Shown here one piece after another: positions 1 to 8,628 of a stretch of 64,000 nt of DNA. Each line of letters begins with the position of its first letter. The first letter of the stretch is position 1. The stretch spans positions 3,316 to 67,315 of the forward strand of contig CAKVDS010000007.1 in NCBI GenBank assembly GCA_934726455.1, given 5' to 3'. The notes beneath the pieces are model-generated. The model was not told the DNA's origin. It saw only the letters and a program-made list of their open reading frames with translations, and searched no databases. The position numbers and the translations under genes are program-made. This DNA comes from an uncultured Bacteroidales bacterium (lineage in GTDB: Bacteria > Bacteroidota > Bacteroidia > Bacteroidales > UBA932).

Positions 1-876
1 GATGCCGTTTCCCCGGACCTCTATCCGGAGATCGTGTCCTCGACCCCGTTTGTGATCGACCTTTTCTCCGTGCCGGTGGAGTTCATGCACAAGAAAGACA
101 CCATACGCACGGATGTCTACGGTTTCTATAAGGAATACACTCGCGCCCCGTGGTGGGGATATGTCGCCAAGGCTCCGATGAAAGCCATCAGCTGGGGGAT
201 GGGGCTTTTCCGCGAGAAGCCTGAGAAGATCGAGGGGTACGAGTCCATCAACCCTCTCGCCCTCACCACTGAGCAGTCCGGCATTGCCAGAGCCATAAAG
301 GAGAATTTCTCTGTGGTTGTGGACAAGAAGACCCAGGTCATCACCATCACCGAGACCGCCCAGAACCCGCGCGTCGCGCTGAAGCTCTCCGAGGTCATCA
401 TCGACAGGCTCCAGTCATATATAACAGAGTACCGTACCAGCAAGTCCCGCAAGGATGTGGAGTATTACGAGAAGATATATTCTGAGGCCAAGGCTGACTA
501 CTTCAGCGCGCAGCAGAAGTATGCCCGCTACGTGGACTCCAACCAGATGCTTGTCCGTCAGAGCGTGAAGACCGAGCAGGAACGTCTCAAGAACGAGATG
601 GACCTCTCCTACCAGATCTACAATTCAGCAGCGCAGCAGCTTCAGGTGGCAAGGGCCAAGGTGCAGATGGAGACACCTGTGTTCGCCGTGCTCAACCCTC
701 CGACCCTGCCGCTCAAGGCAAGCAAACCGTCCAAGATGATGACCCTTCTGGCCTGCATCTTCCTCGGAGAAGCCGGTGCCGCCGTATGGGTGCTTTGGGG
801 ACGTGACTGGATCGCCCGTTTCAAAAAGGAAGAGAAAGAGATAGAAGAGAGCGAGGAAACATCAAGTGGAAAGTAA
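1..876 (+). CDS. Chain-length determinant (Wzz-like) protein, 3' part only
   Basis: The frame is open from the first base, so the true start lies upstream of the window; about 291 C-terminal residues are visible. A long charged helical stretch (about nt 460-666) is followed by a Pro-rich segment (NPPTLPLKASKPSK) and one hydrophobic segment (MMTLLACIFLGEAGAAVWVLW, about nt 736-798), then a short charged tail. This is the usual C-terminal half of Wzz/polysaccharide co-polymerase proteins, inner-membrane proteins that set the length of exported O-antigen or capsule chains. The last 11 bases overlap the start of the next gene, and glycan genes follow, which agrees with a polysaccharide role. The specific subfamily cannot be told from the fragment. 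Confidence 0.8.
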   Translation, partial: DAVSPDLYPEIVSSTPFVIDLFSVPVEFMHKKDTIRTDVYGFYKEYTRAPWWGYVAKAPMKAISWGMGLFREKPEKIEGYESINPLALTTEQSGIARAIKENFSVVVDKKTQVITITETAQNPRVALKLSEVIIDRLQSYITEYRTSKSRKDVEYYEKIYSEAKADYFSAQQKYARYVDSNQMLVRQSVKTEQERLKNEMDLSYQIYNSAAQQLQVARAKVQMETPVFAVLNPPTLPLKASKPSKMMTLLACIFLGEAGAAVWVLWGRDWIARFKKEEKEIEESEETSSGK

Positions 877-3658
877 TATAATCATCAAAGGGGCCAGGGA
901 GAACAATCTCAAAAACCTGACCCTTGAGATTCCAAGGGGAAGACTTGTTGTGGTCACCGGGGTTTCCGGTTCCGGCAAGTCTTCCCTTGTCTTCGACACG
1001 CTGTTTGCCGAGGGGCAGAGACGTTTCTCCGAGAGCCTTTCGTCATACGCACGGCAGTTCCTGGGGCGGATGAGCAAGCCTGATGTGGATCTGATAGACG
1101 GGATTCCGCCGGCGATATGCATAGAGCAGAAGGTGGCTACACGCAATCCGCGCTCGACTGTGGCCACTACTACGGAGATCTATGATTATCTCAGGCTGGT
1201 ATTCGCCAGGGCGGGGCATACATTCTCCCCGGTCTCGGGACGCGAAGTCCGCAAGGACACTGTTTCTGACGTGCTTGACTTCATCTTCTCGCAGCCGGGG
1301 AAGGCCTGCTATATACTTTCCGACATAGCTTGGAATGGCCGGGACGACAAGGTGGAGCTGATGCTCCAGCTCAAGGAGGACGGTTACAGCAGGCTCTATG
1401 CCGACGGGAAACCGCAGAAGATTGATGATGTCCTCAAATCTGACGGGGTATATCCGCACAACGCTTTTCTTCTTGTGGACAGGGCCAGAGTCACCTCAGG
1501 CGATGATGCCGATCTCCGCACGCGGCTGCTTGCTTCTGTTGCGGATGCTTTTGAGCGCGGTTCAGGCAGGATGAGCGTGGCCGTCGAGGGCGGGGAGACA
1601 CGTGAGTTCTGCAACCGCCTTGAACTTGACGGCATCGTGTTCCGTGAGCCGGATGATTACCTGTTCAGTTTCAATTCTCCCCTCGGGGCCTGTCCGGTTT
1701 GTGGAGGTCTCGGGAAAATAATCGGTATCAGCGAGGACCTGGTGGTGCCGGACAAGTCTTTGAGTATCTATGACGGAGCCATAGCCTGCTGGCGCGGCGA
1801 GAAGATGGGCTGGTTCAAGGACCACATGATAAAGCTTGCAGACCGTTACGGCATACCCGTGTTCGAGCCTTACTGCAACCTTTCCAAGAAAGTCAGGGAT
1901 ACGATCTGGAATGCCCGTTCCGTCCCGGGGGATGACAATTCTCTCGTCGGCATAAACGAATTTTTCGAATGGGTGGAGACCCAGAAATACAAGATACAGT
2001 ACAAATATATGTTGAGCCGCTTCAGCGGCAGGGCTACTTGTCAGGCTTGCGGTGGCACTCGTCTTCGCAAGGAGGCTCTTTGGGTCAAGCTCGGAGGGAA
2101 GAACATCGCCGAGGTGCTGTCTCTCAATATAGACGAGGCGCTTGCCTTTTTTGACGGTCTCAAGTTGAGTGATTCCGAAAGGGCTGTCGTGAGCGAGCCG
2201 TTGTCCGAGATAGTCTCACGGCTTAAGTGTGTCCGCGACGTGGGACTTTCATATCTCACTCTGGACAGGGCCTGCAACACTCTTTCCGGCGGTGAGAGCC
2301 AGAGGGTCAATCTTGTGACCGCACTCGGTTCGAGCCTTGTGGGCTCCATGTATATCCTTGACGAGCCGAGCATCGGACTTCATCCCCGGGATACGGACAT
2401 GCTTATCAATGTCCTCAAGAGGCTTCGGGACATAGGCAACACAGTGATTGTGGTGGAGCACGATGAGGAGATCATGCGTTCGGCCGACCTGCTGATCGAT
2501 ATGGGACCGATGGCTGGCAGTGCAGGCGGGCAGGTGGTGTTTATGGGAGACCTTAAAAAGAAACCGTCCGCTGCCGATATCGACAAGTCGTTGACGTTGC
2601 AGTATTTGTGCGGCAAGAGAGGACGCTGCATGCGTGAAAGACGGCCGTGGCAGTATTATGTGAGTGTCAACGGGGCGATGGAGCATAATCTCAAAGACAT
2701 AAATGTCCGTTTCCCATTGGGAACTCTTACGGTTGTCACCGGGGTTTCCGGTTCCGGCAAGTCTTCTTTGGTGGGGGATATTCTCTATCCGGCCCTGTGC
2801 CGCCATTTTGACAACGGGGGAGAGCGTCCCGGAGCCTTCCGCAGCCTTGGCGGCAACCTGGACAGGATAACGCGGGTTGAGTATGTGGATCAGAACCCTA
2901 TAGGGCGCAGTTCCCGCTCCAATGCGGTGACATACCTCAAAGCTTATGATGACATACGCAAACTCCTCTCCGAGCAGCAGTATGCCAAGATAAACGGTTT
3001 CGGGCCGAATTATTTCTCGTTCAACACCGATGGCGGGCGCTGCCCGGAGTGCCAGGGTGAAGGAGTGGTGAGGATCGAGATGCAGTTCATGGCGGACGTG
3101 GAGATGGTCTGCGAGTCTTGCGGCGGCAAGCGGTTCAAGCCGGAGGTGCTTGAGGTGCGCTACAGGGGAAAGAATGTCGATGATATTCTCAACATGAGCG
3201 TCGACGAGGCTGTGGAGTTCTTTTCCGCCGGTACTGAGGATTCCGCCCGCGCTGCGGCTGCCAAACTCAAGCCGTTGCAGGATGTGGGGCTCGGCTATAT
3301 AAAACTCGGGCAGAGCAGTTCCACTCTTTCGGGAGGAGAGAGCCAGCGCATAAAACTTGCATACTTCCTCTCCATAGGCAAGAGCGGCCCGCGCAAGGAC
3401 AAGATCATGTTCATTTTTGACGAACCTACTACGGGGCTGCATTTCTATGATGTGGAGAAGTTGCTCAAGGCCTTTGATGTCCTGCTTGATGCCGGGCATT
3501 CTCTTGTGGTGGTTGAGCATAATCCTGACGTGATCCGCGCAGCGGACTGGGTGATCGACCTCGGGCCGGATGCAGGAGACAGGGGAGGTGAAGTCGTCTT
3601 TGAGGGTACGCCTGAAGATTTGAAGAAAGCAGATACATTTACGGCCAGATATATATGA
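866..3658 (+). CDS. uvrA: Excinuclease ABC subunit UvrA
   Basis: 930 residues, close to the usual UvrA length of about 940. It has two ABC ATPase halves: Walker A GVSGSGKS at residues 32-39 and again near 626, with ABC signatures LSGGESQR in both halves. Zinc-finger cysteines appear as CPVCGG...CQACGG in the first half and CPECQGEG...CESCGG in the second. UvrA dimers scan DNA for bulky lesions and load UvrB. The start is GTG inside the end of the upstream gene (11-base overlap); it is required to include the conserved N-terminus IIIKGARENNLKNL. The region after EIYDYLRLVFARAG reads SPVSGREV, whereas many UvrAs have a CPxCG there, so this may be a second, paralogous UvrA. Its last bases overlap the next start (ATGA). 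Confidence 0.93.
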   Translation: MESNIIIKGARENNLKNLTLEIPRGRLVVVTGVSGSGKSSLVFDTLFAEGQRRFSESLSSYARQFLGRMSKPDVDLIDGIPPAICIEQKVATRNPRSTVATTTEIYDYLRLVFARAGHTFSPVSGREVRKDTVSDVLDFIFSQPGKACYILSDIAWNGRDDKVELMLQLKEDGYSRLYADGKPQKIDDVLKSDGVYPHNAFLLVDRARVTSGDDADLRTRLLASVADAFERGSGRMSVAVEGGETREFCNRLELDGIVFREPDDYLFSFNSPLGACPVCGGLGKIIGISEDLVVPDKSLSIYDGAIACWRGEKMGWFKDHMIKLADRYGIPVFEPYCNLSKKVRDTIWNARSVPGDDNSLVGINEFFEWVETQKYKIQYKYMLSRFSGRATCQACGGTRLRKEALWVKLGGKNIAEVLSLNIDEALAFFDGLKLSDSERAVVSEPLSEIVSRLKCVRDVGLSYLTLDRACNTLSGGESQRVNLVTALGSSLVGSMYILDEPSIGLHPRDTDMLINVLKRLRDIGNTVIVVEHDEEIMRSADLLIDMGPMAGSAGGQVVFMGDLKKKPSAADIDKSLTLQYLCGKRGRCMRERRPWQYYVSVNGAMEHNLKDINVRFPLGTLTVVTGVSGSGKSSLVGDILYPALCRHFDNGGERPGAFRSLGGNLDRITRVEYVDQNPIGRSSRSNAVTYLKAYDDIRKLLSEQQYAKINGFGPNYFSFNTDGGRCPECQGEGVVRIEMQFMADVEMVCESCGGKRFKPEVLEVRYRGKNVDDILNMSVDEAVEFFSAGTEDSARAAAAKLKPLQDVGLGYIKLGQSSSTLSGGESQRIKLAYFLSIGKSGPRKDKIMFIFDEPTTGLHFYDVEKLLKAFDVLLDAGHSLVVVEHNPDVIRAADWVIDLGPDAGDRGGEVVFEGTPEDLKKADTFTARYI
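953..984 (+). repeat. uvrA: 32-base perfect direct repeat, copy 1 (first Walker A of uvrA)
   Basis: This stretch is identical at every base to 2735-2766. Both copies encode VTGVSGSGKSS, the phosphate-binding loop of an ATPase half. Protein conservation alone would not require identical synonymous codons. Confidence 0.9.
2735..2766 (+). repeat. uvrA: 32-base perfect direct repeat, copy 2 (second Walker A of uvrA)
   Basis: Identical to 953-984, 1782 bases downstream and in the same reading frame. It encodes the second P-loop of UvrA. Confidence 0.9.
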
Positions 3659-4497
3659 AAAGGATTGCGGCACTGACGATGGTCAGGAACGATGAGTTCT
3701 TCCTGCGCAAATGGGTGGAATATTATGGCTCACAGCTCGGAAAGAGTAACTTGTATGTCTTTTTTGACGGGCTGGACCAGAGGATTCCCGATTTTTGTGA
3801 CGGAGTCAATACTTTGGCCGTGAACCATATAGAGGGCAATGTCAGCAGGGCGGACAGGGGAAGGATAGATTTTCTCTCGCAGAAGGCGGCTGAACTTTTC
3901 GGAAAATATGAGATGGTGATAGGAACCGATGTGGATGAGTTCCTGATAGTTGACCCGTGTCTGCATTTCACGCTTCCGGAGTTCCTCTCCGCGCTCAAAC
4001 CCTGCGGCAACTGCCCGTCAATATCCGGATTGGGAGTGGATGTGGGGCAGAAGCTCGGGGAGGAGCCCGAGATCGACCCGTCCATGCCTTTCCTTGCCCA
4101 GCGGCATTATGCCCGCCTTTCCACCCGGTACAGCAAGGCCAGTGTCCTTTTGCGTCCTGTATGCTGGGGCTCCGGATTCCATCGTACCCGCAACGGCAAT
4201 TTCCATATATATAAAGACTTGTACCTGTTCCACTTCGGGTGCGTGGATCTGAAACGCGTCGAAGCCAAGATGGGGGACAAGTCACTCGTGGACTCAGGCT
4301 GGACACGGCATCTGCGCAAGCGTGCGCGCACGATATATCAGGTCAGTGAAAGGCATCCGCGCGATTGGGATGCAAGTGTGTCTTGTGCGCGGAGAGTACA
4401 GAATATATTCAGGCCTCCTTTTGCCTGGAACAAGCCGTCGATGTTCGAGGCTGTGGTGATAGTGAAGATTCCGGAACGTTTCAGCGCAGTGGTATGA
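3655..4497 (+). CDS. Glycosyltransferase family 2-like protein
   Basis: 280 residues. The N-terminus MKRIAALTMVRNDEFFLRKW and the GTDVDEFL motif (Asp92, Asp94) fit the GT2-like Glyco_tranf_2_4 group, in which the DxD pair holds the metal and nucleotide-sugar. No membrane segment or signal peptide is evident, so it probably works on the cytoplasmic face of the inner membrane. The ATG overlaps the uvrA stop (ATGA at 3655-3658) and its own stop overlaps the next start in the same way, so three glycan genes are read as a coupled series. Sugar donor and acceptor cannot be read from sequence. Confidence 0.8.
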   Translation: MKRIAALTMVRNDEFFLRKWVEYYGSQLGKSNLYVFFDGLDQRIPDFCDGVNTLAVNHIEGNVSRADRGRIDFLSQKAAELFGKYEMVIGTDVDEFLIVDPCLHFTLPEFLSALKPCGNCPSISGLGVDVGQKLGEEPEIDPSMPFLAQRHYARLSTRYSKASVLLRPVCWGSGFHRTRNGNFHIYKDLYLFHFGCVDLKRVEAKMGDKSLVDSGWTRHLRKRARTIYQVSERHPRDWDASVSCARRVQNIFRPPFAWNKPSMFEAVVIVKIPERFSAVV

Positions 4498-5399
4498 TCG
4501 GTCTTGAACGCATATTCGTGCAGGCGGAGGTGATTCTCCGCGGCCATGTCCTCAATTGGATGTGGCGTCCGCGCATGCGGCGCCGGCAGATACGCGGGGA
4601 AGTGACGCGACAGGCAGTGGGACGCTATCTTGACCGTTATGTGCAGCCGGGGCATGTCTCTATGGTGGCATCGGATTCCGGGTCAGATGAGAAAATCTAC
4701 AGTATATGGCTTCAGGGGGAGGACAAGGCACCGGGGATTGTCAGGGCGTGCTGGAGAAGCGTGCGTGCCAATTGCAGTCAGGAACTTGTCATACTTGACG
4801 AGGCGCAATTGCTCGGCGGACTTGACTTGCCGGAATATATTGTCCGGAAATATAAGGCAGGCCGTATGACCCGGGCCCACTTCTCTGATATCTGCCGTGT
4901 CGAGCTTCTGTACAGATATGGCGGCATCTGGCTTGACGCGACGGATTTTGTCACACAGGATTTCCCGAAGTGGCTGCAGGATGAGGATTTTTTCATCTAT
5001 ATGGGCGGGAACTATGTCAGCGGTTCATACGCTTTTGTGCAGAACTGCTTTTTCCGCTCACGACAGGGGAATTATATCCTTGGAGCGTGGCGGGACGCGA
5101 TCTTTGAGTATTGGAAGCATGAAGACAGTGCTGTGGACTATTTTGTGCACCAGCTGCTGCTGTGGCGCGTGGCCTGCCGCGATGCCCGGGCCGCCGAGCT
5201 TTTCTCGGCCATGCCGAAGATAAGTCAGGATGCCACGCATCTGCTGTGGTTTGACTATCGTGACAAGCCTTTTGACCGTGAGGTGTTTGACAGATTGACT
5301 TCCGGTGCACTGTTCCAAAAGACAGAATATAAGTCGGCGTCAGCGCAGCACCCGGTTCCCGGGAGTTTCGCGGATGTAATGATGGGGATGTACAGATGA
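4494..5399 (+). CDS. GT32-like glycosyltransferase (capsular polysaccharide type)
   Basis: 301 residues from the ATG at 4494, chosen because it overlaps the previous stop (ATGA); an in-frame start further upstream at 4365 would lie inside the preceding gene. The motif YGGIWLDATD (residues 142-151, Asp148 and Asp151) preceded by an R-x-E-L-L-Y helix is the catalytic core of the DXD sugar-binding family GT32, seen in capsule glycosyltransferases. IWLQGEDKAP near residue 71 matches the family's start region. Probably adds a sugar to a lipid-linked polysaccharide intermediate; the sugar is unknown. Coupled to the next gene by another ATGA overlap. Confidence 0.8.
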   Translation: MIGLERIFVQAEVILRGHVLNWMWRPRMRRRQIRGEVTRQAVGRYLDRYVQPGHVSMVASDSGSDEKIYSIWLQGEDKAPGIVRACWRSVRANCSQELVILDEAQLLGGLDLPEYIVRKYKAGRMTRAHFSDICRVELLYRYGGIWLDATDFVTQDFPKWLQDEDFFIYMGGNYVSGSYAFVQNCFFRSRQGNYILGAWRDAIFEYWKHEDSAVDYFVHQLLLWRVACRDARAAELFSAMPKISQDATHLLWFDYRDKPFDREVFDRLTSGALFQKTEYKSASAQHPVPGSFADVMMGMYR

Positions 5400-6250
5400 G
5401 GGGCCCCAGAAGACTTTTTCTTTTTGCAGCCTACGACCCGCAGGGGGTGGTCTCCGGGGCGCTTCTGTGGTATGTCAGGAAACTCTCTGCCTGTGGGGAT
5501 GTCGTGCTTGTCATGGATTCGGACTGCCCGGAGGATGAACTTTCCAAGTTGTCGGGGCTCGTCCTGCATTGTGAGGCGAAAAGGCATGAAGAGTATGATT
5601 TCGGCTCCTACAAACGCTGCTATATCTGGGCGGAGACTAATCTGGCCTTGGACTCCTATGACTTCTGCTATATGGTCAATGATTCCGTCTACGGCCCTCT
5701 GAAAGACATCCTTCCCGAGCTTGAGGCTATGGAGTCGCTTTCTGTACCGGCTTTTTCGATGGTGATGCATCCGGATGTGCGTCTTCCTCATCTCCAGTCA
5801 TGGTTTGTCGGCATGTCCGGCAGGGTTTTTCTTTCCTCATGGTTCGCTTCTTTTATCCGCTCAGTCGGCCGGCAGGCCCGCAAAGAGGATGTGTGCCGGC
5901 TTTATGAGACGGGTTTTTGTGAGTTGCTCCGCTCCCGGGATATTCTCTATAGAGGGCTTTACAACGTCAGCGGGAAGGGCATTTATGACCGTGTGCTGTC
6001 TGTTTTCCGTATGGGTGTGCCTTTTGTCAAGAAGGTTGCGTTCACGCGGCATAACGGTTCTGCCGGATGGCAGCTCGGGCGGATTCTCGATTCGGTCAGC
6101 CCTCAGGTACGCTCCGTAATCAAGGAAGATGCTGTCCGGCTGTATGGCCGCGAATATGTTGCTGCTCTCCTCTCTTCTTCGCGGATGCAGTCCTTCTGGA
6201 GACTGGTCGTGTATTCTCTGCGGAAATGTCGGGGGAAGAAGGCGCGTTGA
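5396..6250 (+). CDS. Rhamnan synthesis protein F (RgpF)-like polysaccharide protein
   Basis: 284 residues. The region YDFGSYKRCYIWAE...YDFCYMVNDSVYGP (residues 67-101) is typical of the RgpF domain found in rhamnose-rich polysaccharide synthesis proteins and in many capsule clusters. The basic C-terminus (YSLRKCRGKKAR) looks like a natural end. Starts in an ATGA overlap with the GT32-like gene. The last 131 bases lie antisense to the 3' end of the lipoprotein gene on the minus strand. A transferase role is inferred from the family; the linkage made is unknown. Confidence 0.75.
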   Translation: MRGPRRLFLFAAYDPQGVVSGALLWYVRKLSACGDVVLVMDSDCPEDELSKLSGLVLHCEAKRHEEYDFGSYKRCYIWAETNLALDSYDFCYMVNDSVYGPLKDILPELEAMESLSVPAFSMVMHPDVRLPHLQSWFVGMSGRVFLSSWFASFIRSVGRQARKEDVCRLYETGFCELLRSRDILYRGLYNVSGKGIYDRVLSVFRMGVPFVKKVAFTRHNGSAGWQLGRILDSVSPQVRSVIKEDAVRLYGREYVAALLSSSRMQSFWRLVVYSLRKCRGKKAR

Positions 6251-7175
6251 TGTCATAACTGAAACTTCCGGGTCCGTCGACGCTTATGCTGACCTCTGTT
6301 GCGGATGCCCTCCCGAACGGAGGAAGATCAACGAGGAAGCTGCATTTTTTACCCTTTATCGAACATTCCAGCTCAAGGCTTGTCCTGTCCTGCCCGATGT
6401 TGCTTTCGGGGGTCTGGTTGGGGTAGCACAGGAGCTGGAGCGATGTTTCCTGCGGATAGTATCCGACATCATAAGGCAGAGACGTCCATTCGCCTTTGTC
6501 TATGGTCTCAGCCGGGAGGTATTCCTCCTCCGAGAAGAACGCAGCTCTGGCATTGATGCCTCTCAACCTGATTCTCGGTGATTCCAGCAGCTCATAGTCT
6601 TCCATCGTGTTGCTGACGGATTTGAGGGTGACTTTGCACAGCATCGGCTTCAATCCTATCAGCACATCCTCTCCGTCAGTCCTTGACAGTCCGCTCATTA
6701 TCGGGCTGTCAGGGTTGTCTTCCTTGAATTCGAAGCTGACACCGGACAGGGCGGAGAACCGGGACATGGACGCTGTCTTGAATTTTTTCGGGCTGTTTGC
6801 CACCGCGGCGACTATCTTGTCCCCCTTGCTGAGTTTGAGCTCCATTGTCGGCGGCAGGTCCTTTCTGTTCATGTGCTTTTCCAGAGCCTGCAGGCCTTCC
6901 GCGTCATATATGAATATGTCGAGATTTTTGACTTTCTCCTCCACCTGCCCGAATCTTATCACGTATACGGCAGAGTCTTTGACCTGCACTGGATCTGTCC
7001 CGCCGGATGGGTCGGCGGGTCCTGTCTTGTCGCAGGATAATACCAAAAAAGCCGGCAGGAGTACAAGCAAGCTATAAACGATGATCATGAATGACCGGCG
7101 GTCCGGCAGACTGCCTTGTCTCTGAAACCGGTCAGGAAAGGACTGCCGGCTTTTCTGGTGCGCGAAGTTTTTCAT
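6120..7175 (-). CDS. FimB/Mfa2-like fimbrial anchor lipoprotein
   Basis: 351 residues. A hydrophobic run followed by a lipobox (MIIVYSLLVLLPAFLVLSC) marks lipoprotein export. The ATG at 7175 gives a 29-residue basic leader before that run; the alternative ATG at 7088 begins exactly at it. The mature part (YVIRFGQVEEKVKNLDIFIYD, then KLSKGDKIVAAVANSP, later MLCKVTLKSVSN) has the look of the Mfa2/FimB fimbrillin-anchor families of Bacteroidales. No fimbrillin gene lies beside it. The last ~43 residues (APSSPDISAENTRPVSRRTASAKKRG...) are Arg/Ser-rich and antisense to the convergent gene, so the natural C-terminus may be near SFSYDIN with a lost stop. Confidence 0.65.
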   Translation of the reverse strand: MKNFAHQKSRQSFPDRFQRQGSLPDRRSFMIIVYSLLVLLPAFLVLSCDKTGPADPSGGTDPVQVKDSAVYVIRFGQVEEKVKNLDIFIYDAEGLQALEKHMNRKDLPPTMELKLSKGDKIVAAVANSPKKFKTASMSRFSALSGVSFEFKEDNPDSPIMSGLSRTDGEDVLIGLKPMLCKVTLKSVSNTMEDYELLESPRIRLRGINARAAFFSEEEYLPAETIDKGEWTSLPYDVGYYPQETSLQLLCYPNQTPESNIGQDRTSLELECSIKGKKCSFLVDLPPFGRASATEVSISVDGPGSFSYDINAPSSPDISAENTRPVSRRTASAKKRGEQQHIRGHTAGQHLP

Positions 7176-7182
7176 AACGCTG

Positions 7183-7190
7183 CAAATCTA
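7183..7190 (-). promoter_or_regulatory. -7 box TAGATTTG for the Mfa2-like gene
   Basis: Matches the Bacteroidota TAnnTTTG box, 7 bases before the ATG at 7175. With that start the leader would be only a few bases; with the ATG at 7088 it would be about 90. No clear -33 element was seen. Confidence 0.4.
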
Positions 7191-7284
7191 TACAGCCGGC
7201 ATGGCTTTCCAATCGATTCATAAAAAACATTTCCCATGTTTTGCTGTTTCTTTGCAAAGAAAAAATCTTTGTACGTCCCAGCAG

Positions 7285-7319
7285 AAAAAAACACCCCGGA
7301 GCTGCATGCCCCGGGGTGT
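7285..7319 (-). terminator. Rho-independent terminator of the nqr operon
   Basis: A perfect 9-bp stem (ACACCCCGG at 7291-7299 with CCGGGGTGT at 7311-7319) is followed, reading the minus strand, by a T run at 7285-7290. It sits 22 bases past the nqrF stop. Confidence 0.9.
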
Positions 7320-7341
7320 CGTAGAGAGTATGTGACGCGGC

Positions 7342-8616
7342 TTATGCGCCGAAGTTGTCGTAGAGGATGTTCTCCGGAGGTACTCCGAGAGAGTCAAGCA
7401 ACTTGTTGACAGAGGCGACCATCATAGGAGGTCCGCACATGAAGTACTTGATGTCTTCCGGTGTCTCGTGGTTCTTGAGGTAGGTCTCATACATCACATT
7501 GTGTACAAAGCCTGCGGTGTAAGGAACTCCTGCGGCATCGGCTGCCGGATCCGGACGGTCAAGCGCCAGATGGAACTTGAAGTTAGGGAACTCTTTCTCG
7601 AGCTCTGCGAAGTCCTCAAGATAGAAGGCTTCGACAAGTGCACGTGCCCCATAGAAGAAGCTGACCTTGCGCTTTGTCTTGCGTGTCTTGAAGAGCTCCA
7701 TGATGTGGCTGCGGAGCGGTGCCATACCGGCACCTCCACCGACGAAGATGTACTCGATATTGTCCGGATCGTTATTCGGAAGCAGGAACTCTCCGTAAGG
7801 ACCGCTTATCATCACCTTGTCACCAGGCTTGCGTGTGAAGACATAGGATGAAGCGATTCCCGGGTTGACAGGCAGAAGCTTCGGCCCCTGCTCCTTAGGT
7901 ACGCTGCGGTCAAACGGTGGAGTGGCGATACGCACGTTGAGCTTGATGATGCCCTTCTCCCCAGGATAAGAGGCCATGGAGTAGGCCCTGACGGTAGGGG
8001 TAGGGTTTACAGACTCCAGATTGAAGAATCCGAATCTCTCCCAATCCTTGCGATAGATCGGATCTACATCTATGTCCTTGAAATACACATGGTAGGCAGG
8101 GATGTCGATCTGGATGTACTCACCGCTCTTGAAGTCCAGGTGCTCTCCTTCCGGAAGCTTGACTGTGAACTCCTTGATGAAGGTGGCCACGTTCTTGTTG
8201 GAGATGACCTCGCATTCGAGTTTCTTGACTGAAAGTGCTGACTCGGATACCTGGATCTTCATGTCTTCCTTGACCTTGACCTGGCAGCCGAGTCTCCATC
8301 CGTCCTTGATCTGCTTGCGGTTGAAGAACCCGACTTCGGTAGGGAGTATCTCTCCGCCGCCCTCAAGCACCTGCACCTTGCACTGGCCGCAATTGGCCTT
8401 GCCGCCGCAGGCTGACGGGAGGAGGATCTTCTCACCGGCCAGGGTGCTCATCAGCGATGATCCCGGGGTGACGTTGAGCTCTTTCTTGCCGTTGTTGATG
8501 TCTATCTTTATGGTGCCCTTAGGTGTGATCCTGTCTTTGACGACCAGAAGTACGACCACGAGAATGAGGGTCACTATTGTGATTACTGCGACTGCAGCTA
8601 TGATTGTTGAACTCAT
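7342..8616 (-). CDS. nqrF: Na+-translocating NADH:quinone oxidoreductase subunit F
   Basis: 424 residues. N-terminal membrane anchor (about residues 5-26), then a plant-type 2Fe-2S ferredoxin domain with cysteines in PSACGGKANCGQC and GWRLGCQ, then an FAD/NADH reductase domain (RAYSMASYPGE for FAD, FVGGGAGMAPLRSHI and MCGPPMM for NADH). NqrF takes electrons from NADH and feeds them into the Nqr complex, which pumps Na+ across the inner membrane. It is the last gene of the six-gene nqr operon, 12 bases after nqrE, and a strong terminator follows. Confidence 0.97.
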   Translation of the reverse strand: MSSTIIAAVAVITIVTLILVVVLLVVKDRITPKGTIKIDINNGKKELNVTPGSSLMSTLAGEKILLPSACGGKANCGQCKVQVLEGGGEILPTEVGFFNRKQIKDGWRLGCQVKVKEDMKIQVSESALSVKKLECEVISNKNVATFIKEFTVKLPEGEHLDFKSGEYIQIDIPAYHVYFKDIDVDPIYRKDWERFGFFNLESVNPTPTVRAYSMASYPGEKGIIKLNVRIATPPFDRSVPKEQGPKLLPVNPGIASSYVFTRKPGDKVMISGPYGEFLLPNNDPDNIEYIFVGGGAGMAPLRSHIMELFKTRKTKRKVSFFYGARALVEAFYLEDFAELEKEFPNFKFHLALDRPDPAADAAGVPYTAGFVHNVMYETYLKNHETPEDIKYFMCGPPMMVASVNKLLDSLGVPPENILYDNFGA

Positions 8617-8628
8617 ATCTCTGTCCTC

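Noticed and set aside
2249..3673. 474-codon open frame antisense to uvrA
   Set aside because: It lies entirely over uvrA, which has all its motifs; the translation has no recognisable domain and is a codon-bias shadow.
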